DNA from: DAOVFN01 sp964607835
GTDB taxonomy: Archaea > Aenigmatarchaeota > Aenigmatarchaeia > QMZP01
Assembly (NCBI GenBank): GCA_964607835.1
Contig: CAZSLL010000005.1
Span: forward strand, 13,298-77,297
Reading direction: 5' to 3'
Length of the DNA: 64,000 bases
The notes beneath the pieces were generated by a model that had not been told where the DNA came from, did not search any database, and saw only the letters and a program-made list of their open reading frames with translations. A program made the translations under genes and the position numbers. Within the stretch, counting starts at the first letter, position 1; the number at the start of each line of letters is the position of its first letter. Positions 50,182 to 58,518 of the stretch are shown here, one piece after another.

Positions 50182-50469
50182 CTACCTTTTCTCGAGTGAG
50201 TTCAGCGCCCGGTACACCTTATTGGAGAAGTTCTCAGGCCTGGGGGTCTGTGCATTGCCCTCGAGTTCGTACATCCTCATGAGCAAGTCAACCCCGGGCT
50301 GGCCCGCCTCTGAGTCAAGGCCGTCCGGGAAGACCTGCAGGTGCCCGCCTGACTCAACCAGGCCCCTCATGAAATCCAGGTCTGCGTTATAGGCAAACAA
50401 GAGATCAGGCCTTCTGATGACTGATATACTGTCCCCGACTGCATCGAACAGCTGTCTGTAGGTGGCCAT
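50182..50469 (-). CDS. Hypothetical protein
   Basis: 95 aa from the ATG at 50469, 26 nt after TTTATAAATG. Mixed alpha-beta composition (YRQLFDAVGDSISVIRRPDL). Not recognised. It sits between archease and RtcB on the other strand. Confidence 0.6.
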   Translation of the reverse strand: MATYRQLFDAVGDSISVIRRPDLLFAYNADLDFMRGLVESGGHLQVFPDGLDSEAGQPGVDLLMRMYELEGNAQTPRPENFSNKVYRALNSLEKR

Positions 50470-50489
50470 CTTAGGCAAGGTATTTGTCA

Positions 50490-50701
50490 CCGAACATTTA
50501 TAAACCCAGCATGTATACTATGCATATTGCGTGTGCCCGACGCAACCGGCTGTTTCGGGGAAGCAGTTTCGAACACGGCCGGCGTATACGGGCGCAGGGC
50601 AAAGCCTTTCAGGCTCTTGTTCTCGTCTTGTAAATGAGGAAATATAACAGTGTTATATCGGCTTGCAGAGCCGTCACTGTACAGAGAAGGATGTGATTGA
50701 A
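50490..50701 (+). promoter_or_regulatory. Structured leader or small RNA upstream of rtcB
   Basis: TTTATAAA (50495-50502) can serve the plus strand too, placing a start near 50527. From there TGCG..TGCCCG pairs with CGGGCGCA and an inner CCGGC pairs with GCCGG, giving a compact fold of about 75 nt ending near 50600. A further 100 nt precede the rtcB ATG. It is either a leader or a separate small RNA. Confidence 0.4.
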
Positions 50702-52102
50702 ATGAAGGAGAAGCTGGAGAATGTTAATGATTATGAGTGGCACCTCCCAAAGAGCGCCAGGAACGAGATGAGGGTGGATGCCAGGGTGTTCATGAACAAG
50801 CAGCTCATGGACGCGGCAGAGGACGCTGCTGTGGAGCAGCTCACCAACGTTGCCACCCTTCCCGGGGTCATAAACCCTGTTATAGGCCTCCCCGACATGC
50901 ACTGGGGCTACGGCCTTCCCATGGGGGCTGTATCAGCGTTCGATGCCCAGGAGGGAATAATATCAGCAGGGCTCTGCGGATTTGACATAAACTGCGGAAT
51001 CAATCTCATAAGGACCAGCCTCAGGGCTGACGAGATAAGGCCCAGGATAAAGCAGCTCATGTCCGAGCTCTTCAATACCATACCCTGCGGGGTAGGCACC
51101 AAGGGAAAGCTCAGGCTCACCCCTGACCAGCTTGATGAGGTTTTGGTCAAGGGCGTGGACTGGGCAATAGAGAACGGCTACGCCACCAAGGAAGACAAGG
51201 CCACCACAGAGGAGGGCGGCCGTATGGAGGGAGCAGACCCCTCCAAGGTGTCTGACCTTGCCAAGAAGAGGGGAGCCCCCCAGCTGGGCACCCTGGGAGC
51301 AGGAAACCACTTCCTCGAGGTCCAGGAGGTCACTGACGTCTTTGACGAGGGAAACCCCTGGGGAGTGAAGGAGAAGGGGCAGACCCTCATCATGCTGCAC
51401 TGCGGCTCCAGGGGGCTTGGCCACCAGGTGGCCACTGACTACCTCAAGATACAGGAGCAGGCAGTCAAAAAGTACAACATATGGCTCCCAGACCAGCAGC
51501 TCTCCTGCGCACCAGCCACATCCCAGGAGGGCCAGGACTTCTTCGCAGCCATGAAGGCCGCGGTGAACTACTCATTCACCAACAGGGCGGTCATGACCAA
51601 ATGGATAAGGGAGACGTTCGAGCGGGTGTTCGGCCAGTCATGGAAGGACATGGGTATGCAGAATGTTTACGCCATAGCCCACAATATCGTGAAGCTCGAG
51701 GAGCACAGGATAGAGGGCAAGACCAGGAAGGTCTACGTGCACAGGAAGGGAGCAACCCGCTCCTTCCCGGGAACCCCTGTCATCATTGCGGGCTCTATGG
51801 GCACCTCATCCTACCTGCTCAAGGGCACGGAAACCGCCATGCAGAAGACCTTCGGCAGCTCTGCCCACGGAGCAGGCAGGTCAATGAGCAGACACGCCGC
51901 AATCAAGAGGTTCTGGGGCGGCAAGGTCAGGGAGGACCTGGCAAAGCAGGGCATAACTGCGCAGAGCACCCACCCCAAGGTCCTGTCAGAGGAGGCCCCC
52001 AAGGCATACAAGGACGTGGAGGCTGTCATCGAGACCGTCCACAATGCAGGCATATCCGAGAAGGTGGCCAGGATGGTTCCAATGGGAGTGGCGAAGGGTT
52101 AA
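50702..52102 (+). CDS. rtcB: RNA-splicing ligase RtcB
   Basis: 466 aa, full length without intein. GFDINCGINL (metal-binding Cys), LGAGNHFLEVQEV, HCGSRGLGHQ and the active-site His region near the C-terminus (SSAHGAGRSMSR) are all present. It joins tRNA half-molecules after intron excision, using GTP and Mn. With the archease gene 550 bp upstream, the ligation side of tRNA splicing is encoded here. Confidence 0.96.
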   Translation: MKEKLENVNDYEWHLPKSARNEMRVDARVFMNKQLMDAAEDAAVEQLTNVATLPGVINPVIGLPDMHWGYGLPMGAVSAFDAQEGIISAGLCGFDINCGINLIRTSLRADEIRPRIKQLMSELFNTIPCGVGTKGKLRLTPDQLDEVLVKGVDWAIENGYATKEDKATTEEGGRMEGADPSKVSDLAKKRGAPQLGTLGAGNHFLEVQEVTDVFDEGNPWGVKEKGQTLIMLHCGSRGLGHQVATDYLKIQEQAVKKYNIWLPDQQLSCAPATSQEGQDFFAAMKAAVNYSFTNRAVMTKWIRETFERVFGQSWKDMGMQNVYAIAHNIVKLEEHRIEGKTRKVYVHRKGATRSFPGTPVIIAGSMGTSSYLLKGTETAMQKTFGSSAHGAGRSMSRHAAIKRFWGGKVREDLAKQGITAQSTHPKVLSEEAPKAYKDVEAVIETVHNAGISEKVARMVPMGVAKG

Positions 52103-52133
52103 CCCTTAAATAGTGGTAACACAACAAGGAAAC

Positions 52134-52937
52134 ATGCCAGAGATAAGGAACCTCTTCACTGATTACAACGGGACAATTGACCCCAAGTACCTGGAGATGC
52201 CCCTAGCTTACGCTTTGGCACAACGCCACCATGAACGTGGAGAATTCCTCAGGGAATGCTCCCTCAGGATTCCCGGCCAGTGCCTGATATGGTCGAAATA
52301 TTTTAGAAAGGGCTCTGACGCGGTCCTGCCGTACTATGTCAATAAAGTGCTCAAAGGAGAGACCAGAGATGCCCTTGATGATTCCATGAGAAGGGTAATT
52401 GATATGGACGGTAACCTTACCAGAGGATTGTTCATAAGGGCCATGAAATGGTGCGCTGGTATGGCAGATACAAAGCTGTCTGAAAAGATTGGCGAGAGGA
52501 TATCCGGCGAGTTTGACCCCGAGGCAGTGGAGGTCTTCGAAAAAGCAAGGGAGAAGGGAATGCCCACCGGCATATACTCCCGCTCCCTGAGGCCGCTCAT
52601 CCAGGGCTATCTTAAAGGAACCGGGAAGGACGTGTTGTTCGATACGGTCATGGCCAACGAACTCCTTTACGAGGACGGTGTGGTTGCGGGCCTTCAGGAG
52701 AGGGTTGCATCAGGCAAGCCGGGATTCTCCGATGACCTGGCTGCGGCGGGATTCGATGCCAGGGAAACCGCATACGTGGATGACCGTGATATGGCCCCGC
52801 TTGAGCAGGCTGGCCTGGGCATCCTGGCTCCCGGGGCAAAGGAAGAAACAAGGGAGCGCTGCGAGGGCACAAAAATAAAGATTGTGTCCAGGTGGGGGGA
52901 GGTGGGAGACCTCCTGGGGCTCTGGTCTCCTGACTGA
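52134..52937 (+). CDS. HAD-superfamily hydrolase-like protein
   Basis: 267 aa from the ATG at 52134, 27 nt after CTTAAATAG. Motif I reads LFTDYNGTIDP, where the first Asp is kept but the second is Asn (DYNGT), motif II is YSRSL and motif IV YVDDRDM. This pattern resembles enolase-phosphatase-like HAD proteins. The substitution in motif I leaves catalytic activity uncertain. Confidence 0.7.
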   Translation: MPEIRNLFTDYNGTIDPKYLEMPLAYALAQRHHERGEFLRECSLRIPGQCLIWSKYFRKGSDAVLPYYVNKVLKGETRDALDDSMRRVIDMDGNLTRGLFIRAMKWCAGMADTKLSEKIGERISGEFDPEAVEVFEKAREKGMPTGIYSRSLRPLIQGYLKGTGKDVLFDTVMANELLYEDGVVAGLQERVASGKPGFSDDLAAAGFDARETAYVDDRDMAPLEQAGLGILAPGAKEETRERCEGTKIKIVSRWGEVGDLLGLWSPD

Positions 52938-52972
52938 GCAGGTTTTATAAACCTCCCGCTCCCTTTCTTATT

Positions 52973-53872
52973 ATGCCAGCATACACCGAGATGATGAGGC
53001 CCGGCAACTGCGCCATGTCCATTGTGGCCGCCCTCATAGGCGCCCTCCTCGCCACAGGGGGGAACCTCACCATATTCATGGACCCGCTCTCCCCGGCCTA
53101 CCTGGCCGCACTGGTGGTCTTCCTGATAACGGGAGCGGGCAATGTCATAAATGACTACGTGGACGTGGAGGCAGACAAGGTCAACCGTCCAAAGAGGCCC
53201 ATACCCTCGGGAAGGGTCTCCTCGCGTGCCGCGCTTGCCTTTTCTGTCATCCTGTTCGGTTCAGGCATAGCCCTCAGCGCTTTCCTGACCTATTACGCAC
53301 TGGCCCTTGCAGTCTTCAATTCTCTCCTCCTGGTGGTGTACTCGTACCACCTCCAGAACAAGATTCTCATGGGCAACCTGGCCATAGGCTACCTTGTGGG
53401 TTCCACTTTCCTCTTTGGGGGAGCGGCATTCGGCAACCTCTTCCTTGCATCTCTTCTGTTCCTCCTGGCCATGTTCGCCACCATATCCAGGGAGATAGTC
53501 AAGGACCTGGAGGACCTGGAGGGCGACCGCCAGAGCTTCCTCAAGCGGCTCACATCAGGGGCCAAGAAGGTGGCCGAGAGATTCGGGGTCAAGGACAAGG
53601 TGGCTGGCCTTAAGATAGAGAAGAGGAACGCCAAGGCCATAGCATCAGCGAGCATGGTCCTGGCCATCGCTGCATCCCCCCTTCCATACATTTTCGGGGT
53701 GCTGGGCATGGTGTATCTGATACTGCTCATACCCACTGATGCGGTTTTCCTTTACTCACTGGTCTCCATAATAAGGGCGGACAAGAGGAAGCAGTTCAGG
53801 AGGAGCAGCAGGCTCATCAAGCTGGGAATGAACATAGGGCTCATAGCGTTCATAGCGGGCGTGCTGGCCTGA
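52973..53872 (+). CDS. Digeranylgeranylglyceryl phosphate synthase-like UbiA prenyltransferase
   Basis: 299 aa with about nine membrane helices. The two Asp-rich motifs are NDYVDVEADKVNRPKRP and KDLEDLEGDR, as in archaeal UbiA enzymes that add the second geranylgeranyl chain to glycerol phosphate in ether-lipid synthesis. A loop between the second motif and the next helix is longer than usual (RQSFLKRLTSGAKKVAE). Marks the genome as archaeal-lipid type. Confidence 0.88.
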   Translation: MPAYTEMMRPGNCAMSIVAALIGALLATGGNLTIFMDPLSPAYLAALVVFLITGAGNVINDYVDVEADKVNRPKRPIPSGRVSSRAALAFSVILFGSGIALSAFLTYYALALAVFNSLLLVVYSYHLQNKILMGNLAIGYLVGSTFLFGGAAFGNLFLASLLFLLAMFATISREIVKDLEDLEGDRQSFLKRLTSGAKKVAERFGVKDKVAGLKIEKRNAKAIASASMVLAIAASPLPYIFGVLGMVYLILLIPTDAVFLYSLVSIIRADKRKQFRRSSRLIKLGMNIGLIAFIAGVLA

Positions 53873-53882
53873 TTCGCAGAAT

Positions 53883-54440
53883 TCATTTCTTTGATGCTTT
53901 CTTGGAAGCAGCCTTCTTGGCTGGCTGGTTCCCTTTCTTCGCCCCTTTCTGCGGGGCAGGTTTCCTCGACGCTTTCTTTGCGGGTTTTGCCTCTTGCTTA
54001 GGAGCGGGCCTCTTAGCAGGCTGCTTTGGTACTGTAGCCGATTCCTTCTGGGCAGCGCCGGGCTGTGCCTCCTGGGGAGCAGGCCTGGTGTCGCTTTCCT
54101 CCACAGGGGTGCCCCGGGGAAAGGCGAAGTGCTGCTGCTTTCCCGGGCTCTGGGCATGCATTACCGGCCTGGGATGCATGAACTCGGTGAGCCTGGCCAT
54201 CCTCAGGAACTTCTTCTTCCTGAGCCCGGCGAATGCGGGCAGGAGGCAGGAGAGTATGTACGGAAGGACCAGGATATATGCCACGAAGGAGAACGCTCCC
54301 TGCTGTGTTCCCAGGTTCTCCACCACAGGGGAGCCAGGGAAGGGCTGGAACACAGTGTCGTAGAGGAATATCATGACGAATATCATAACAAAGAGCATTA
54401 TCCTCCCCCTGGTAGGGGCGAGGAAGTCCTTGATACCCAT
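53883..54440 (-). CDS. Two-helix membrane protein with histone H1-like basic tail
   Basis: 185 aa from the ATG at 54440. Two helices (about 13-32 and 50-72) are followed by a linker and a tail of PAKK, KKAS and PAPQKG repeats (residues 125-185), strikingly like linker-histone tails. The tail DNA includes CCCC-GCAGAAA-GGGG, a variant of the palindromic coding module. The basic tail would face the cytoplasm and could bind nucleic acid. Unknown function. Confidence 0.65.
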   Translation of the reverse strand: MGIKDFLAPTRGRIMLFVMIFVMIFLYDTVFQPFPGSPVVENLGTQQGAFSFVAYILVLPYILSCLLPAFAGLRKKKFLRMARLTEFMHPRPVMHAQSPGKQQHFAFPRGTPVEESDTRPAPQEAQPGAAQKESATVPKQPAKRPAPKQEAKPAKKASRKPAPQKGAKKGNQPAKKAASKKASKK

Positions 54441-54553
54441 CAGCATGAAACCACTGATTATATTATTGCTGACCTAGTATAAAAACAAAACCCGGACGCG
54501 GAAGCGGCCGCAGGTGAGCTTAATTTAAATCATAAGACAAGAAGGAAAATGAT

Positions 54554-54783
54554 GGGCCCGTAGTTCAATGGATTATGGCCTGCCTTGGCGGGCTGTCCGG
54601 AGAGAATGCGGGATTGCGGATCCTGTGATCTGGGTTCGATAGAACCCTTTTGGCCGGTAAACGTCCAAAAGCGGTGTCCGTAAGGACACCATCTGCCAGG
54701 GAACCTGACAGAAGCGTTCGCGGAAAGGACGCTGCCGAACTGAGATTTCAGAGGCATTGTTCACGCACGCCCCAGCGGGCCCA
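54554..54783 (+). tRNA. tRNA-Arg(GCG) with D-loop and T-loop insertions
   Basis: Acceptor GGGCCCG (54554-54560) pairs with CGGGCCC (54776-54782), discriminator A. D-stem GTTC pairs with GAAT (54604-54607, one G-T). The anticodon arm CGGGA-TTGCGGA-TCCTG gives anticodon GCG at 54616-54618. T-stem CTGGG (54630-54634) pairs with CCCAG (54771-54775). Two inserts separate these parts: about 54572-54600 in the D-loop and 54640-54768 in the T-loop, leaving a mature tRNA of about 72 nt. Splice points are inferred. Confidence 0.85.
54640..54768 (+). other. T-loop insertion of tRNA-Arg (AGAACCCTTTT element)
   Basis: 129 nt beginning TAGAACCCTTTTGG, with TTTTGG/CCAAAA, a GGTGTCC-GTAA-GGACACC hairpin absent from the other members, and AGCGTT-CGCGGAAAG-GACGCT. 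The last stem has a compensating T-G for the T-A of tRNA-Ser. Confidence 0.7.
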
Positions 54784-54793
54784 TCCATATTCA

Positions 54794-55333
54794 TCAATAT
54801 TTTGGCCTGCCCCTTCTCCTCACTACGGGCTTGTCCAGGTTCTTCGTGTCTATCCTGTACTTCCTGGGGTTCGTGAACTCAGGAGGGGACGAAAAGTCAT
54901 GGAGGTAATCATCAAACTCTATAGTATCGTACGAGAAACCCGCATCCTCTCCCATATATGTCACGAACTTGCCATAGGGCACCGGTAGCCTCCACCTGGT
55001 CTCGGTGAATATCTTCCCGTGGCAAATCTGCTTCACCGCATCCCGCTTGGCCTTCCCGTTAGCCTTCAGCTCGATTATCACTGCATACCCGGTGTCCAGC
55101 GGAGGTTCCTTATGCCCGTTAGGACCGTGGACGATAATAAGGTCAGGGAACTTGCTCATCTTGATTGGCCTGTGAGGAACCCATATGGCCTCCTTTGTTA
55201 TGAGGTCTGCGTTGTGCCTGTCCTCACCAATCTCATCAAGGTGCCTGAGAAGCCTGTTGAGCTCGCTTGAGTGGGGATAGCTGTTGTAGTCTGTCTCCAG
55301 TCTGACTTCCTCAAGAATCCTTCTTCCGCCCAT
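54794..55333 (-). CDS. PD-(D/E)xK nuclease-like protein with AT-hook end
   Basis: 179 aa. KFPDLIIVHGP followed by GYAVIIELKANG gives the PD...ExK spacing of restriction-like endonucleases, with KRDAVKQICHGK after it. The C-terminus RRRGRPKY has the RGRP core of an AT-hook. It may be a DNA-cleaving enzyme; no methylase or other system genes are near. It ends 11 bp from tRNA-Arg on the opposite strand. Confidence 0.6.
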   Translation of the reverse strand: MGGRRILEEVRLETDYNSYPHSSELNRLLRHLDEIGEDRHNADLITKEAIWVPHRPIKMSKFPDLIIVHGPNGHKEPPLDTGYAVIIELKANGKAKRDAVKQICHGKIFTETRWRLPVPYGKFVTYMGEDAGFSYDTIEFDDYLHDFSSPPEFTNPRKYRIDTKNLDKPVVRRRGRPKY

Positions 55334-55424
55334 GTGTTCCCGAATACGTGTTAGAGGCAGGGATTAAATTCTGACACCGTGCCTGGATAAAAAGCTTGCC
55401 TTCAAAAATTAAGGACTGATTCTT

Positions 55425-56603
55425 TCATCCCTTCAGGAGCTTCAGGTCTTCCTTCTCCAGCTCCACTCCCTGCTCCCCTTTCTGGCTGAAGAGTGAAAGG
55501 AAGGGAAGGTAGTCCCTCCTTACCGTTCTCCTGGATGCATGGAGCTGCGACCCGAGCTTCCTGAGAACTGAGTCCATCATGGCCCGCTTTGCCCGTGTTC
55601 TGCCCAGCATCATTATCTTGGTGGGCTGCTGATAGGGCCTGAAGCCCGGGGGCTTGTGGGTGTCCCCCTTTATGACAGAGATGCCCGCCATCATGTCTGA
55701 CATAATGGCCTTGAACCTCCAGTTCTGCTGGGTGTGCACCCTGGACCGCATTATGTCCGCTCTGGAGAGCATGTCATAGGCCTCGGGGAGCCTCTCCGGC
55801 ACAATCTCCTGGTGCACGTTGCTCTCTATCCACCAGAACACCTCGTCAGGGTCCTTGTCCATGTCGAACAGTACCTTCCTGGTGGCGCTTATCCTCCTGG
55901 AGTGGAATATCACGGGAAGGGCTGAGTATATGTTGCCCTGCCTCTCCCTGAAGCCGAGTATGGAGAGGTCTTCTGATTCCAGCTTTGTCTTGCCCTGAGC
56001 CACCATCTGGAGATCCGATATGGCAGAGCGGAGGTCTCCCTGGGCGAACCTGGCCAGGCTCTTGAGCGCCGCCTCCTCGAAGGCAATACCCTCGCTCTCC
56101 AGTATCTCCCTCAGCATCTTCTCTATGGAAGGCGCCATGACCTTGGAGAACCTGATGTGCCTGCACGCGCTCCTCAGGGAGGAGAGCTTGGGCTTCCAGG
56201 GGTCGTTGGCTATCACGAACACAGGGAACATGGAACCCTTTATGACCTTGACTATGCTTCCCACCGCTCCCCGCTCCCTGCCTGAGATGCCGTCGGCCTC
56301 GTCTATCAGGATTAGTCTCCCCCCTCCGAACAGTCCCCTTGACTTCGAGGCGTCAGAGAGGGCTGAATGAATGTCAGCCGCGCTCCTCTTGTCAGAGGCG
56401 TTGAGCCTCAGGAGTTCCGGGCCCCTCTCCCTGGCGATGGCCTCCACTGTAAGGGTCTTGCCCACCCCGGGAGGGCCGCTCAAAAGGGCTGCCTGGCCAG
56501 GCCTCCAGGAATCCATGAAAGCCAGGGATTCCCTCACGGCCTTTCCCTGTCCCCTTATTCCCGAGACCTTCAGGGGCTTGTGCTTCTCCAGCCACGACTC
56601 CAT
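55425..56603 (-). CDS. rfcL: Replication factor C large subunit
   Basis: 392 aa. AAA+ motifs: Walker A SGPPGVGKTLT (about 42-52), Walker B LILIDEADG, sensor 1 VIANDPWKP. The domain order and length fit archaeal RfcL, which with RfcS loads the PCNA clamp. Lacks a clear C-terminal PIP box; the end is a Lys/Glu-rich helix. Confidence 0.9.
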   Translation of the reverse strand: MESWLEKHKPLKVSGIRGQGKAVRESLAFMDSWRPGQAALLSGPPGVGKTLTVEAIARERGPELLRLNASDKRSAADIHSALSDASKSRGLFGGGRLILIDEADGISGRERGAVGSIVKVIKGSMFPVFVIANDPWKPKLSSLRSACRHIRFSKVMAPSIEKMLREILESEGIAFEEAALKSLARFAQGDLRSAISDLQMVAQGKTKLESEDLSILGFRERQGNIYSALPVIFHSRRISATRKVLFDMDKDPDEVFWWIESNVHQEIVPERLPEAYDMLSRADIMRSRVHTQQNWRFKAIMSDMMAGISVIKGDTHKPPGFRPYQQPTKIMMLGRTRAKRAMMDSVLRKLGSQLHASRRTVRRDYLPFLSLFSQKGEQGVELEKEDLKLLKG

Positions 56604-56722
56604 GATATCACAATAAGCATTGCCCGGGCTGATTTAAAAGGGGGCCGGGACAACTATAATTGATTAAAAATGGATGACAAGAAAAAGAAGGCCACGAAGA
56701 AGAGATGCGGATGCTGCGGGCA

Positions 56723-57538
56723 CTAGGATATGGCAACATCTTGCTTAGATTGGTTCCTTGCTTCTTTTATTTTATCCAGCAGCTCCTGGTGCACCCTGCC
56801 GTTGGAGGCCAGTATGTCCCTGCAGTTAAGGTCCCAGTGCCTTCCATGGAAATCCGTGACCTTCCCGCCTGCCTCCCTGACCAGCAGCGCCCCTGCGGAG
56901 GAGTCCCAGGTCTTCTGGTTGTTTGACAGGAACGCCCCCAGCCTCCCGGCTGCCACGAAGGCCAGCTCAAGGGCAGCTGCCTTGTAGCGGTCGAAGTCCC
57001 TCGCGCTCTGCACGAGTATGGAGTATATCCTTCCGATTTCCTTCCTGTCCTCCCTGGACTTCCCGTTGCAGAACGCGAGCATGAGCTTCCCCAAATCAGC
57101 CTCCTCAGACACCCTCACTGGCTTGCCGTTCAGGAAGGCGCCCTCCCCCTTAACAGCGGAAAACACCTCGCCGGTCATGGGGGCATGGGTAACGGCGAGC
57201 AGGGGCTCCTTGTTCCTTGCCAGGGATATGGAGGTATTGAAGACAGGGTTGTTTATGGAGTAGTTGGTGGTGCCGTCCAGGGGGTCAATGACCCAGAGCC
57301 ACTCCGACTTCCCGGATGCTCCTGCCTCCTCTGAGAGCACCGCGTGCTCCGGGAACTCCTTCCTGATTATGCCAAGTATGGCCTTCTCGGCCCTGAGGTC
57401 AATCTCAGTAAGGGTCTCCCCGGGGGCCTTGTCCCTGACCCAGTAGGGCCTCCCGAAGCTCTCCCTGAGGATTTTCCCGGCCTCCTCAGCCGCCTTCAGG
57501 GCGGCCTCCTTCGCCCCTTTGGGAATGGTTTCTGCCAT
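56723..57538 (-). CDS. Inositol monophosphatase/FBPase family enzyme
   Basis: 271 aa. Metal-site motifs VLSEEAGAS (EE), WVIDPLDGTTNY (DPLDGT) and WDSSAGALLVREAGG (WD) are all present. Archaeal members hydrolyse inositol-1-phosphate and fructose-1,6-bisphosphate. Normal length. Confidence 0.92.
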   Translation of the reverse strand: MAETIPKGAKEAALKAAEEAGKILRESFGRPYWVRDKAPGETLTEIDLRAEKAILGIIRKEFPEHAVLSEEAGASGKSEWLWVIDPLDGTTNYSINNPVFNTSISLARNKEPLLAVTHAPMTGEVFSAVKGEGAFLNGKPVRVSEEADLGKLMLAFCNGKSREDRKEIGRIYSILVQSARDFDRYKAAALELAFVAAGRLGAFLSNNQKTWDSSAGALLVREAGGKVTDFHGRHWDLNCRDILASNGRVHQELLDKIKEARNQSKQDVAIS

Positions 57539-57790
57539 GAGAACCTATTGCAGGCCGTGCTTTTTATGGTTAGGCTTAAATCCCTTTCCCCGAAACCATA
57601 AACAATCATTCATGCTTCACTCATAACCAGCAACCATAAAACACGCGTCGCCCACCCCTGGTTCGCGCCGCTTAATCTGAATACCAGGCAAGAACGGCCC
57701 AAGGCCGAAACGTATAGCATATTCTCTGCAAACCCCCTCCCCGGACGGCCTAAGCCCAGTCTCCGGGGCTCTTGAGAAAGGAGGGCGCCG

Positions 57791-57985
57791 ATGAAGAAGG
57801 AATCCATCATCTATTTTATATTCTTTGCAGTCGGCTTTCTGGCCTTCTACAATTGGCCGGTCCTCAATCCATCCAACCTCGCCAGCGCTGTCATCGGAGG
57901 AATCGGAGCCTCTATCTTCTGGTTCTTTGTTGAAAGCGTCCTGAAATACTGGAGATGCATCAGTTCAGGGAAAGGAGGAAAGTGA
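57791..57985 (+). CDS. Small two-helix membrane protein, first of a block of four
   Basis: 64 aa with helices at about 6-22 and 30-52. A strong Shine-Dalgarno AAAGGAGGG lies eight bases before the ATG, in contrast to the leaderless neighbours. It overlaps the next gene (TGATG). Unknown function. Confidence 0.6.
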   Translation: MKKESIIYFIFFAVGFLAFYNWPVLNPSNLASAVIGGIGASIFWFFVESVLKYWRCISSGKGGK

Positions 57986-58275
57986 TGCTGAGAAGAAAGC
58001 CTGCATTTTTCGGCCCGCTGCTTCTTTTGGCCTTCCTTGCCGGGATGTTTGCGGGATTCCATAACCCGGTTTTCATGCCAGCGGGCATTGGCCCTTCCAT
58101 GATGCCAATTATCCTTCTTTTCAACACCCTGATGGGAGGCATAGCCTTCTCAATGGCGTTCAGCCTGGCATGCATCATTGTCCACGCACCTGGCTACCGC
58201 AGGGCCAGGAAAACTGCCATGGCAAGGCTCCCAGATGAGCTCAGGGATGCCATGAGGAAAGGAGGCAGTGCATGA
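57985..58275 (+). CDS. Small membrane protein, second of the block
   Basis: 96 aa from the ATG at 57985, sharing a base with the preceding TGA. Two or three hydrophobic segments (about 9-27, 40-70) and a basic-acidic tail (RRARKTAMARLPDELRDAMR). Overlaps the next start by four bases. Unknown. Confidence 0.6.
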   Translation: MLRRKPAFFGPLLLLAFLAGMFAGFHNPVFMPAGIGPSMMPIILLFNTLMGGIAFSMAFSLACIIVHAPGYRRARKTAMARLPDELRDAMRKGGSA

Positions 58276-58448
58276 AAGCAAAATTTATTGCATACAGCAT
58301 CGCATCAAATCTCTTCATATTCATCACCGGATTTTTCTTGTTCAATGAGTGCTCACCACTTATCGAATGCCTGAAACAGGACCCGTCCGGGCTGGTGTGG
58401 AGCGTCACTGGGGGAATTGCGGTCTGGATTATATCGTTTGCAGCCTGA
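58272..58448 (+). CDS. Small membrane protein, third of the block
   Basis: 58 aa. Helices near 5-23 and 42-57 with an exposed loop containing two Cys (NECSPLIECLKQD). Its ATG overlaps the previous stop (ATGA). Unknown. Confidence 0.6.
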   Translation: MKAKFIAYSIASNLFIFITGFFLFNECSPLIECLKQDPSGLVWSVTGGIAVWIISFAA

Positions 58449-58470
58449 AGCAGATGGCACAATAAACACA

Positions 58471-58514
58471 TAACGCCTTGAAAGGAGGGCACTAACGCCT
58501 TGAAAGGAGGGCAC
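58471..58514 (+). repeat. Exact tandem duplication of a 22-bp ribosome-binding region
   Basis: TAACGCCTTGAAAGGAGGGC plus AC is repeated twice without change (58471-58492 and 58493-58514), so two AAAGGAGGG sites precede the fourth gene of the block. The second lies at normal distance from the ATG at 58519. Confidence 0.9.
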
Positions 58515-58518
58515 TGGA

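Noticed and set aside
50527..50600. Possible tRNA upstream of rtcB (GTTTCGAAC looks like a T-loop)
   Set aside because: Acceptor, D and anticodon stems could not be formed together; kept only as a structured leader.
56670..56726. 18-codon ORF MDDKKKKATKKRCGCCGH
   Set aside because: Intriguing Lys/Cys peptide in a gene gap, but the TATA-like box is too close to the ATG and there is no Shine-Dalgarno site; too short to support as a gene without expression data.
57601..57790. Non-coding RNA gene before the membrane-peptide block
   Set aside because: GC-rich inverted repeats are visible, but no consistent fold or second copy supports it; treated as an unassigned upstream region.
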